From Comamonadaceae bacterium CG_4_10_14_3_um_filter_60_75 (lineage in GTDB: Bacteria > Pseudomonadota > Gammaproteobacteria > Burkholderiales > Burkholderiaceae_C), in assembly GCA_002784245.1 (NCBI GenBank), contig PFKL01000220.1, positions 1 to 6,268 on the forward strand: a stretch of 6,268 bases of DNA, written 5' to 3'. How positions within the stretch are numbered: the stretch's first letter is position 1; each line of letters opens with the position of its first letter. Position numbers and translations under genes: made by a program. Under the pieces are notes generated by a model, which saw nothing but the letters and a program-made list of their open reading frames with translations, had not been told where the DNA came from and did not search any database. This document shows, piece after piece, positions 1 through 6,002 of this stretch.

Positions 1-1124
1 GGCGTTTGCTGCACGGCGTTGATGGTTTTGCCCAGCAGGCTGAGGTAGGTGGCATCGTCAATCAGCCCCGCGCGGCGCAGCAGCAGGTCGTCGTAATAGC
101 TGGTGAAGCCTTCAAAAAACCACAGCAGCTCGGTGTAGTTCTCTTGGGTGTAGTCGTAGCTTGCAAACTCTGCGGGGCGCAGGCGCTTGACGTTCCAGGT
201 GTGAAAGTATTCGTGGCTGATCAGCCCCAGCAGCGTGGTGTAGCCGTCGCTGGCGGTAAGTGCCTTGGCTTGGCCCAGGCGCGGCAGGTCGGCGCGTTTG
301 CAGATCAGCGCCGTGCTGTGGCGGTGCTCCAGCCCGCCATAGCTGTTGTCCACGGCGTTGAGCAGAAAAACGTAGCGGTTATGCGGCGCTTTGGTTTTGG
401 TCTGCTTGGTTTTTGCGCCTGCAGCTTGGGCGTGCCAGAAATTGATTTCGGCTTCGCAAATGGTTTGCGCGTCAGCCAGCAGGCGCGCGCCGTCAAAGCT
501 GGCGCTCGCACCGGCCACCACAAAACGGTGCGGCACACCGCCGGCGGTGAAGCTGCCGCTCCAGAACGCGCCTAGTTCCACGGGGGAGTCGACCAGTTCG
601 TCGTAGTTGGCGGCCAGGTAGTGGCCAAAGCCTGACTTGTTGACCTTCAGCGGGGCCAAGGCGGTGGCCACTTGCCAGCCAGCGGGCCAGCCGGGCGCGG
701 CCAGCGTCAGCTGGTGCGGGGTATCTTCCTGGCCATGCACGCGCAGGCACACGCTGGTGCCGTTGAAGAAGCCGCGCTGGGTGTCGAGCCAGGCGCTGCG
801 CACCGAGTTGTCAAACGCATAAATTTCATAGCGCAGTGTCAAGGGTTTGCCTGGGTTGCAGTGCACTTGCCAGCTGCATTTGTCGGGCTGTGTCAGCGCC
901 ACGGTGCGGCCGTTTTGAGTGGCTTGCAAGCGCTGCAGGTGTTTGGCAAATTCACGCACCAGGTAGCTGCCCGGGATCCATACCGGCAGGCTCACCGTCT
1001 GGTCGGCAGCGGGCTTGGCGATGGTCAGGGTGATGGCAAAGAGGTGCGCGTGGCAGTCCAGCGCCTGCACCTGGTAGACCAGCGCCGCTGCGCCAGTTGG
1101 CTGGGCTGTTGACGCACGCGCCAT
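1..1124 (-). CDS. M61 family metallopeptidase (glycyl aminopeptidase-like), C-terminal part beyond the window
   Basis: This is a zinc-dependent peptidase of family M61, whose characterised members act as aminopeptidases preferring N-terminal Gly/Ala. The frame is open for 374 codons from the ATG at 1122-1124 to the window edge, without stop or frameshift. Residues about 1-190 look like the beta-rich M61 N-terminal domain. GGLEH at 263-267 matches the substrate-binding loop, HEYFH at 304-308 is the HExxH zinc motif (followed by TWNVKR), and E338 in WFFEGFTSYYD is the expected third zinc ligand. The family is usually around 600 residues with a C-terminal PDZ domain, so roughly the last third is missing only because the window ends. 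No signal peptide is visible at this start, suggesting a cytoplasmic location. The start overlaps the dsbC stop by one base (TGATG), with AGG about seven bases upstream, so the gene is probably translationally coupled to dsbC. Residues 238-245 form a Lys/Thr-rich stretch. Family is certain; substrate is inferred. Confidence 0.93.
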   Translation of the reverse strand, partial: MARASTAQPTGAAALVYQVQALDCHAHLFAITLTIAKPAADQTVSLPVWIPGSYLVREFAKHLQRLQATQNGRTVALTQPDKCSWQVHCNPGKPLTLRYEIYAFDNSVRSAWLDTQRGFFNGTSVCLRVHGQEDTPHQLTLAAPGWPAGWQVATALAPLKVNKSGFGHYLAANYDELVDSPVELGAFWSGSFTAGGVPHRFVVAGASASFDGARLLADAQTICEAEINFWHAQAAGAKTKQTKTKAPHNRYVFLLNAVDNSYGGLEHRHSTALICKRADLPRLGQAKALTASDGYTTLLGLISHEYFHTWNVKRLRPAEFASYDYTQENYTELLWFFEGFTSYYDDLLLRRAGLIDDATYLSLLGKTINAVQQT

Positions 1125-1852
1125 CAGTTACCTGTCGCAACAAGCCGTTTTTCCACCTCGTCAGCACTTACTGCGCCAGGCACGCGTGAGCCGTCGACAA
1201 ACACCAGGGTGGGTGTGCCGGTGACCTTGAACTTGCGGCCCAGTTCCACATTGCGCGCCAGCACAGCGGTGTCACAACTGCTTGCCGCGGGCAGGGGGAC
1301 GTCGCGCACCATCCAGTCTTGCCAGGCCTTGGCCTTGTCTTTGGCGCACCAGACAGCCTTGGATTTTTCGCCCGAATCGGCACCCAAAATAGGGTACAAA
1401 AACAGGTGGATGGTCACGTTGTTGACCTTTTGCAGGTCGCGCTCAAAACGTTTGCAGTAGCCACAATTGGGGTCTTCAAACACCGCCAGCTGGCGCTTGC
1501 CGTTGCCGCGCACGATGGTAAAAGCATCCTTGAACGGCAGCGTGTCGAACCGGATGGCGGTGAGCTTGTCGACGCGCTCTTCGGTCAGGTTGCGCCGGTT
1601 CCTGGTGTCGATCAGGTTGCCCTGGATCAGATAATTGCCTTGGGCGTCGGTGTAATAAATGTCGGTGCCGTTGACCCGAATCTCGAAAATGCCAGCGATG
1701 GGTGTCTTGCTGATTTCGTCAATTTTTGGAAGTTGTGGAATGCGCTCAGCCAGGTTTTTGCGGATGGCCGCGTCCTGCGCGAATGCGCTGGTGCACAGGC
1801 TGCTGGCAGCCAGCACGGCGCCAGCGATCAGGGTGGGGATCAAACGGTTCAT
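1124..1852 (-). CDS. dsbC: Thiol:disulfide interchange protein DsbC (periplasmic disulfide isomerase)
   Basis: DsbC reshuffles wrong disulfide bonds in periplasmic proteins and is kept reduced by the membrane protein DsbD. The product is 242 residues, close to the family norm. Residues 1-25 form a signal peptide (MNRL start, hydrophobic core, probable cleavage after AFA before QDAA). An N-terminal dimerisation domain follows to about residue 90, then a thioredoxin-like domain. The active site is CGYC at 130-133, the typical DsbC form, with the cis-proline in TGTPT (P214). C169 and C193 probably form the structural disulfide seen in E. coli DsbC. The frame is open further upstream to an ATG at 1963, but that would put 37 residues before the signal peptide and overlap the upstream gene. 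The ATG at 1852 has AGGA at 1859-1862, six bases away, so it is preferred. It lies 55 bases after the monooxygenase stop with no convincing terminator between, and its stop overlaps the next start, so all three are likely cotranscribed. Confidence 0.96.
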   Translation of the reverse strand: MNRLIPTLIAGAVLAASSLCTSAFAQDAAIRKNLAERIPQLPKIDEISKTPIAGIFEIRVNGTDIYYTDAQGNYLIQGNLIDTRNRRNLTEERVDKLTAIRFDTLPFKDAFTIVRGNGKRQLAVFEDPNCGYCKRFERDLQKVNNVTIHLFLYPILGADSGEKSKAVWCAKDKAKAWQDWMVRDVPLPAASSCDTAVLARNVELGRKFKVTGTPTLVFVDGSRVPGAVSADEVEKRLVATGN

Positions 1853-1858
1853 CAAGTG

Positions 1859-1862
1859 TCCT
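1859..1862 (-). promoter_or_regulatory. Ribosome binding site of dsbC
   Basis: On the minus strand AGGA lies six bases before the ATG at 1852. This site decides the dsbC start in favour of the one that begins exactly at the signal peptide, against the longer open frame from 1963. Confidence 0.75.
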
Positions 1863-1907
1863 GAAAAAAAGGTTGGCAGCGTCTGAGCAAGTTGCGAGCA
1901 ATAAGTT

Positions 1908-3029
1908 CTACAGGCCCATGGCGTAGCGTGCTGCCCAGTCTTTGGCCGGGCCGCTGTGGTCAAAGCCGCTCATGCCCCAGTTGCGCAAGCTTTGCCAGGC
2001 GCCACCGTGTTGCGAGAACAGCTTTTGCAGGCCGTCCATGGCCAACGAGGTGGCGCTGACTTGCGCGCAGCGTGCGCGCTCGTACTGGCGCAGCAGCCGG
2101 TGGTCGCCCACCGGGCGCCAGTAGGCACGGCTGTGCAGGATGTCGGCCAGCCCGGCCACGTCGCCCAGGCCCAGGTTCAGGCCCTGGCCGGCCAGCGGGT
2201 GCACGTTGTGTGCGGCATCGCCCGCCAGTGCCCAGGCGTGGCCGTCGGGGGTGCGGCCGATCCAGCGGCTGGCCTGCGCGGCCTGCAGCGGCCAGGCCGC
2301 GCGGGCGCTGACCAATTGCACTTTGCCCAGGCAGCCTTGGCTGATTTTTTCCAACTCGGCGCAAAAATCGGCTTCGCTTGCAGCCAACAGCTCGGGCGCG
2401 CGCGTGGCCTGAGCCGACCAGACCATGCCCACTGTGTGACCCAGCGCGCCGTCCAGCGGCAGAAAAGCCAGAATTTCGCCCGGCGTAAACCACTGGTGCG
2501 CGATTTGAGCATGGGGTTTCTCACACTGCAGCCGCGCGGCAATGGCGTGTTGTGGGTAACGGGCCACATCAAATTCGACGCCAAATTCGGCGCGGGTGCG
2601 GCTGGCCTTGCCCTCGCACACCACGGTCAAGGTGGCAGGGCGGGGTGCGTCGAGCAACTGCACGTGCGGCTGAAACCGCACCGCGTCGGCCAGGCGGGCT
2701 TCCAGCACGGGCACATCCACAATCCAGGTCAGGGCCGGCACGGTCAAGTCTGCTGCGGCAAAATTCACCGAGCCGCCGTCGTCGCCCCAGACCTGCATGC
2801 CAGTCACCGCTGTGGCGTGCTGGGCGTCGGGCCAGCAGCGCACTGATTCGAGCAGCGCCTTGGATTTGGCGTTGAGCGCGTAGGCGCGCACGTCGGCTGT
2901 GTCAGTGGCCGGGGGCTGCGTCACCAGCCCGACGCGCAGCCGATCGCGCGCCAGCAGCAGTGCCAGCGTGTGCCCCACAATGCCGCCGCCGCGGATGCAA
3001 ATGTCTAAATGGTGCTTCATGCGAGCCAT
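1908..3029 (-). CDS. UbiH/UbiF-family FAD-dependent monooxygenase (probable ubiquinone biosynthesis hydroxylase)
   Basis: This is a class A flavoprotein monooxygenase of the UbiH/UbiI/UbiF/VisC/COQ6 group. Members hydroxylate the aromatic ring of ubiquinone precursors using NAD(P)H and O2, near the inner membrane. The product is 373 residues, slightly short against a usual 380-410. A Rossmann fold opens at the N terminus with GGGIVG (14-19). VRAYALNAKSKALLESV (47-63) matches the conserved Arg/Ser segment after it. The second FAD motif is clear: AGDAAHNVHPLAGQGLNLG at 269-287. The middle 'DG' motif is altered to EG (VVCEGKASR, 137-145). The sequence does not show which ring position is modified, or whether the substrate is a ubiquinone precursor at all, so no symbol is given. 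Start choice is uncertain: ATG at 3029 or at 3020 (MKHHLDIC) are both possible and neither has a clear Shine-Dalgarno sequence. It is probably the first gene of the operon with dsbC and the M61 peptidase. Confidence 0.9.
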   Translation of the reverse strand: MARMKHHLDICIRGGGIVGHTLALLLARDRLRVGLVTQPPATDTADVRAYALNAKSKALLESVRCWPDAQHATAVTGMQVWGDDGGSVNFAAADLTVPALTWIVDVPVLEARLADAVRFQPHVQLLDAPRPATLTVVCEGKASRTRAEFGVEFDVARYPQHAIAARLQCEKPHAQIAHQWFTPGEILAFLPLDGALGHTVGMVWSAQATRAPELLAASEADFCAELEKISQGCLGKVQLVSARAAWPLQAAQASRWIGRTPDGHAWALAGDAAHNVHPLAGQGLNLGLGDVAGLADILHSRAYWRPVGDHRLLRQYERARCAQVSATSLAMDGLQKLFSQHGGAWQSLRNWGMSGFDHSGPAKDWAARYAMGL

Positions 3030-3135
3030 TGTAGAAGTGCGCTAATGGCCTCATGGATAATCCACACCTTTGCCAGCCGGGCCGTTTGCGCCAGCTGGCC
3101 TTGCGCGCGCAGCGCACCAACTCAGTAGGATTTGT
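3030..3135. promoter_or_regulatory. Divergent intergenic region between the monooxygenase gene and ychF
   Basis: These 106 bases must hold the promoters, or the upstream signals, of two divergent genes. The best -10-like element is GATAAT at 3056-3061 on the plus strand. It lies inside the 9-base near-palindrome GGATAATCC, so the other strand reads GATTAT at the same spot. I see no good -35 hexamer at 16-18 bases for either direction. TTGTAG at 3029-3034 is 21 bases from the plus-strand box, which is too far. The promoter call is tentative. AGGA just before ychF is annotated separately. Two tiny open frames (starting at 3045 and 3053) cross the region without ribosome binding sites; see findings. 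Confidence 0.35.
3127..3130 (+). promoter_or_regulatory. Ribosome binding site of ychF
   Basis: AGGA lies five bases before the ATG at 3136. It supports that start over the in-frame ATG at 3070, which would add 22 residues with no family counterpart ahead of the conserved MKCGIVGLPNVGKS. Confidence 0.75.
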
Positions 3136-4224
3136 ATGAAATGTGGCATTGTGGGCTTGCCCAACGTCGGTAAATCGACCCTGTTCAACGCTCTCACCAA
3201 GGCCGGTATCGCGGCTGAGAACTACCCTTTTTGCACCATTGAACCCAACGTCGGCATCGTCGAAGTGCCCGATCCACGGCTTGACGCGCTAAGCGCCATC
3301 GTCCACCCCGAGCGGGTGCAGCGTGCGGTGGTCGAATTTGTCGACATTGCCGGCCTGGTGGCCGGGGCCAGCACCGGTGAGGGCCTGGGCAACAAGTTTC
3401 TGGCGCATATCCGCGAAACCGACGCCACCATCAACGTGGTGCGCTGTTTTGAAGACGACAACGTGATCCACGTGTCCGGCAAGGTCGACCCGATCTCTGA
3501 CATTGAAGTGATCCAGACCGAACTTTGCCTGGCTGACCTCGGCACGGTGGACAAAGCGCTGGCGCGTTATCAAAAGGCTGCCAAATCGGGTGGCGACAAG
3601 GAGGCCGCCAAACTGGTGAGTATTCTGGAACGTTGCCAGGCGGCACTCAACGAAGCCAAGCCGGTGCGCTCGCTCGACTTCAGCAAGGAAGACCAGCCGT
3701 TGCTGAAGCAATTCTTTTTGATCACCGCCAAACCCGCCATGTTTGTCGCCAACGTGTCAGAAGACGGTTTTCACAACAACCCGTTTCTGGAGCGCTTGAC
3801 GGCGTACGCCAACGCGCAAAACGCGCCGGTGGTAGCCATCTGTGCCAAGATGGAAGCCGAAATGGCCGACATGAGCGACGAGGACCGCCTGATGTTTTTG
3901 GAAGAGTTGGGCTTGCACGAGCCTGGCCTGAATCGTCTGATCCGCGCTGCCTACGACTTGCTGGGCCTGCAAACCTACTTCACCGCTGGCGTCAAGGAAG
4001 TGCGCGCCTGGACCATCCACAAGGGCGACACCGGCCCGCAAGCCGCTGGCGTGATTCACACCGACTTTGAGAAGGGCTATATCCGCGCCCAGACCATTGC
4101 CTACGAAGACTTTGTCGCCTTCAAAGGTGAACAAGGTGCAAAAGATGCGGGCAAGATGCGTGCTGAGGGCAAGGACTACATCGTCAAGGACGGCGACGTG
4201 ATGAACTTCTTGTTCAGCTCTTAG
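3136..4224 (+). CDS. ychF: Redox-regulated ribosome-associated ATPase YchF (OLA1 family)
   Basis: YchF/OLA1 is a universally conserved TRAFAC-class P-loop protein that binds ribosomes and hydrolyses ATP rather than GTP. It is linked to translation initiation and to the oxidative stress response. The product is 362 residues, almost the same as E. coli (363). The P loop is GLPNVGKS at 7-14, the G2 region holds NYPFCTIEPN (29-38), and the G3 motif is DIAGLVAGA at 70-78. The usual GTPase NKxD motif is replaced by NVSE at 206-209, the change that explains ATP preference in this family. Residues about 110-200 form the helical insertion. The C-terminal TGS domain covers about 278-361 (LQTYFTAGVKEVRAWTI, then DFEKGYIRAQTI). 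Every expected motif is present. In E. coli the gene follows pth. Here pth is not adjacent, and ychF stands alone between divergent and convergent neighbours, apparently as a single-gene transcription unit. Confidence 0.98.
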   Translation: MKCGIVGLPNVGKSTLFNALTKAGIAAENYPFCTIEPNVGIVEVPDPRLDALSAIVHPERVQRAVVEFVDIAGLVAGASTGEGLGNKFLAHIRETDATINVVRCFEDDNVIHVSGKVDPISDIEVIQTELCLADLGTVDKALARYQKAAKSGGDKEAAKLVSILERCQAALNEAKPVRSLDFSKEDQPLLKQFFLITAKPAMFVANVSEDGFHNNPFLERLTAYANAQNAPVVAICAKMEAEMADMSDEDRLMFLEELGLHEPGLNRLIRAAYDLLGLQTYFTAGVKEVRAWTIHKGDTGPQAAGVIHTDFEKGYIRAQTIAYEDFVAFKGEQGAKDAGKMRAEGKDYIVKDGDVMNFLFSS

Positions 4225-4235
4225 GAAAAATTCGG

Positions 4236-4269
4236 CTCAAACCCTTATAAATAAAGCGCGTGCAGCTAT
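4236..4269 (-). repeat. Dispersed intergenic repeat, copy 1 (minus orientation)
   Basis: Read on the minus strand, these 34 bases begin ATAGCTGC and match bases 6235-6268 at 27 of 34 positions with no gap. The shared blocks are ATAGCTGC, CGCTTT, ATAAGGG and the final GAG. The copy fills most of the 61-base gap between the convergent ends of ychF and yqaA. I recall similar AGCTGC...CGCTT...ATAAGGGCTGGAG sequences between genes in Comamonadaceae chromosomes. That is memory and not a search result. No transposase or target duplication is visible. Confidence 0.7.
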
Positions 4270-4275
4270 TTATAT
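4246..4275. terminator. Possible bidirectional terminator between ychF and yqaA
   Basis: TATAAATA (4247-4254) and TATTTATA (4267-4274) form a perfect 8-base inverted repeat around a 12-base loop rich in G and C. It lies between two convergent gene ends, where a bidirectional terminator would be expected. Against this, the stem is all A/T and therefore weak, and no proper T-run follows in either direction. It overlaps repeat copy 1, so the symmetry may simply belong to the repeat. Confidence 0.3.
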
Positions 4276-4285
4276 AAAAGCTTTG

Positions 4286-4756
4286 TCAGCCGCCAAAGAC
4301 GCCTACCAGTGCCGACGTCATCACCAGGTAGCGGCCAAACTTGCCGATGGCCATGTAGAGCAAGCAAGGCCAGAACGGCATCTTGAGCCAACCCGCCACC
4401 GCGCACAGCGGATCGCCCACCAACGGCAACCACGCCAGCAGGCAGGCTTTGGGGCCAAGTTTTTGCAGCCAGTCCAGCGCCCGCAGGTGGTGTGCTGAAT
4501 GCTGGTAACGGTCAACCACCTTGTGCGATGCCAGTCCCAACCACCAGGTGAGCGCGCCGCCCAACGTGTTGCCCAAGGTGGCCACGCCGATGGCGCTCCA
4601 GAACAGCTGCGGATTCAGGCTGACCAGACCAAAAACAGCGGGCTCGGATCCCATGGGCAACAGCGTGGCCGACACAAACGCCACCACGAACACGCTGCTC
4701 AGGCCATGTTGCGGCAGCGCCAGCCAGGTCAGCAGGGTTTGCATCCAGGGTTCCAT
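4286..4756 (-). CDS. yqaA: YqaA family inner-membrane protein (DedA/VTT superfamily)
   Basis: This is a small integral membrane protein of the YqaA branch of the DedA/VTT (SNARE-associated) superfamily. Some larger DedA relatives help carry undecaprenyl phosphate or phospholipids across membranes. YqaA itself has no settled function, so a transport role here is only inferred. The product is 156 residues, against 142 in E. coli. Hydrophobic stretches lie at about 15-35, 40-76, 103-124 and 127-153. Family-like motifs are LLPMGSEPAVFG (33-43), GNTLGGALTWWLG (62-74), GDPLCAVAGWLKMP (114-127) and GKFGRYLV (138-145). Two starts are possible. ATG at 4756 gives MEPWMQ. ATG at 4744 gives a protein four residues shorter and has GGAA six bases upstream. 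A -10-like TATACT sits only 8 bases before the first ATG. Transcription runs towards ychF and appears monocistronic. Confidence 0.88.
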   Translation of the reverse strand: MEPWMQTLLTWLALPQHGLSSVFVVAFVSATLLPMGSEPAVFGLVSLNPQLFWSAIGVATLGNTLGGALTWWLGLASHKVVDRYQHSAHHLRALDWLQKLGPKACLLAWLPLVGDPLCAVAGWLKMPFWPCLLYMAIGKFGRYLVMTSALVGVFGG

Positions 4757-4958
4757 GGGCGGCGAGTATAGGAACGCGTTCGAAATCCCTTCCCGGCCTG
4801 TGGCGCTGGCCTGGTTTCGCGGTGTCTGATCTGCATCAAAAGTGCTGTTTTTTTAGGCAGCTAGAATCTGCGGCCTGACCGGCTCCCTGGTTTTGTGCGC
4901 CACTGGCTTGCAAACTTCTCTGGCGGCAGGCCCCCTGTTTAAAACCCCCTGACGCTGG
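4757..4958. promoter_or_regulatory. Divergent intergenic region between yqaA and dusB-fis
   Basis: No gene is visible in these 202 bases. On the yqaA side, minus-strand TATACT (4765-4770) resembles a -10 box. Next to it is the perfect 10-base palindrome GAACGCGTTC (4772-4781), which could be a small operator; no -35 match is found. On the dusB side, seven T (4848-4854) are followed by TAGAAT (4862-4867), five of six bases from the -10 consensus, again without a good -35. If used, that would leave a leader of nearly 90 bases before dusB. GGCCTG (4872-4877) and CAGGCC (4927-4932) could pair at long range in that leader. In gamma-proteobacteria the dusB promoter drives fis, so control of fis is probably here too. 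Confidence 0.4.
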
Positions 4959-6002
4959 ATGAAGATCGGTCCGTACCCATTGCCCAATGCTGTTTTTGTC
5001 GCACCCATGGCGGGGGTGACTGACCGGCCGTTTCGCCAGTTGTGCAAGCGCCTGGGCGCCGGCTACGCGGTCAGCGAGATGATCACCAGCCGTGCCGATC
5101 TGCAAGACTCGCGCAAAACCCTGCGCCGCGCCGACCATGCCGGTGAAACCGGCTTGATTGCGGTGCAGATTGCCGGAACCGATCCCGCCATGATGGCCGA
5201 GGCGGCGCGTTTCAACATCGAGCGCGGCGCCCAGGTGATCGACGTCAACATGGGCTGCCCGGCCAAAAAAGTCTGCAACAAATGGGCCGGCTCGGCGCTG
5301 ATGCAAAACGAGCGCCTGGCCATCGATATTGTTGGCGCGGTGGTGCAGGCCTGCGCGCCCATGGGCGTGCCGGTCACACTGAAGATGCGCACCGGCTGGT
5401 GCCAGGCCGACAAGAATGCCGTCACGCTGGCGCGCCAGGCGCAGGACGCGGGCGTGCAGATGCTCACCGTGCACGGCCGCACACGCGAGCAGGGCTACAA
5501 GGGCTTGGCCGAGTACGACACCATCGCCGCGGTGAAGGCGGCCGTGCGCATTCCGGTCGTCGCCAATGGCGACATCGACAGCCCGCAAAAAGCGCGCGAC
5601 GTGCTGGCCGCCACCGGCGCCGACGCGGTGATGGTTGGCCGTGCGGCGCAGGGCCGTCCCTGGATATTTCGCGAAATCAACCATTTTTTGGCCAGTGGCA
5701 GGCTGCTGGCGCCGCCGTTGGTGGCCGAAGTCAAGGCGCTGCTGCTGGCGCACCTGCAAGACCACTATGCGCTGTACGGCGAGTTTGCCGGGGTGCGCAG
5801 CGCGCGCAAGCACATTGGCTGGTACGTGCGGGATTTGCCCGGCGGCGAACTGTTTCGCGCGCACATGAACGCCATTGATGATGCCCCGTCGCAGTGGGAA
5901 GCGGTGGCAGGTTTCTTTGACGCGCTGCACCAGCGCATGGACCGGCTGCCCGCACCGCGGAAATACAACAACCCCCAAGTAGGTTTGGAGACGACACGAT
6001 GA
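4959..6002 (+). CDS. dusB: tRNA-dihydrouridine synthase B
   Basis: This is an FMN-dependent enzyme that reduces uridine to dihydrouridine in the D loop of tRNA using NADPH; in E. coli DusB acts at position 17. The product is 347 residues against about 321 in E. coli, the extra being mostly a C-terminal tail after about residue 325. The TIM-barrel domain starts with PLPNAVFVAPMAGVTDRPFR (7-26). The catalytic Cys is C100 in NMGCPAKKV. Then come TLKMRTGW (140-147), HGRTREQGY (172-180), the FMN-phosphate segments VANGDI (201-206) and MVGRAAQGRPWIFREI (225-240), and the helical tRNA-binding domain from about 245, including ARKHIGWYV (282-290). The start is fixed by an in-frame TGA three codons upstream (4950-4952), yet no clear Shine-Dalgarno sequence precedes it. 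The stop overlaps the fis start (ATGA). The dusB-fis pair is the classical arrangement and is what assigns this to DusB rather than DusA or DusC. Confidence 0.96.
   Translation: MKIGPYPLPNAVFVAPMAGVTDRPFRQLCKRLGAGYAVSEMITSRADLQDSRKTLRRADHAGETGLIAVQIAGTDPAMMAEAARFNIERGAQVIDVNMGCPAKKVCNKWAGSALMQNERLAIDIVGAVVQACAPMGVPVTLKMRTGWCQADKNAVTLARQAQDAGVQMLTVHGRTREQGYKGLAEYDTIAAVKAAVRIPVVANGDIDSPQKARDVLAATGADAVMVGRAAQGRPWIFREINHFLASGRLLAPPLVAEVKALLLAHLQDHYALYGEFAGVRSARKHIGWYVRDLPGGELFRAHMNAIDDAPSQWEAVAGFFDALHQRMDRLPAPRKYNNPQVGLETTR
5987..5990 (+). promoter_or_regulatory. Ribosome binding site of fis, inside the end of dusB
   Basis: GGAG lies eight bases before the ATG at 5999, within the last codons of dusB. 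It supports the first of two close ATG codons (5999 and 6008). It would also let fis be translated independently of dusB, despite the overlap. Confidence 0.7.

Noticed and set aside
6..575. A 189-codon plus-strand open frame
   Set aside because: It lies opposite the M61 peptidase, whose minus-strand frame carries the HEYFH zinc motif and conserved flanks. The plus-strand product has no recognisable domain.
1319..1864. A 181-codon plus-strand open frame opposite dsbC
   Set aside because: It is antisense to the CGYC-containing dsbC frame and has no ribosome binding site or recognisable motif.
1853..1907. Possible terminator between the monooxygenase gene and dsbC
   Set aside because: A T-run is present on the minus strand, but only a trivial TTGC/GCAA inverted pair precedes it and not next to it. 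The T-run leads straight into the dsbC ribosome binding site.
1853..1963. Longer dsbC start with 37 more residues
   Set aside because: It would place 37 residues before a clear signal peptide and run into the upstream gene. The ATG at 1852 has a good AGGA.
1956..2846. A 296-codon plus-strand open frame opposite the monooxygenase gene
   Set aside because: It is a shadow of a well-supported FAD monooxygenase, with Gly/Ala/Gln/His-rich composition and no motif.
3045..3128. 27-codon open frame starting at 3045
   Set aside because: It has no ribosome binding site, does not touch the ychF start, and has no recognisable sequence. It is a chance frame.
4848..4854. Run of seven T upstream of dusB as a terminator
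   Set aside because: No GC-rich hairpin precedes it, and no plus-strand gene ends nearby that would need a terminator.
4836..5978. A 380-codon open frame on the minus strand opposite dusB
   Set aside because: It is antisense to a gene with every DusB motif. Its translation is low-complexity His/Gln/Arg/Ala-rich sequence, as expected from the complement of GC-rich coding DNA, and no domain is recognisable.
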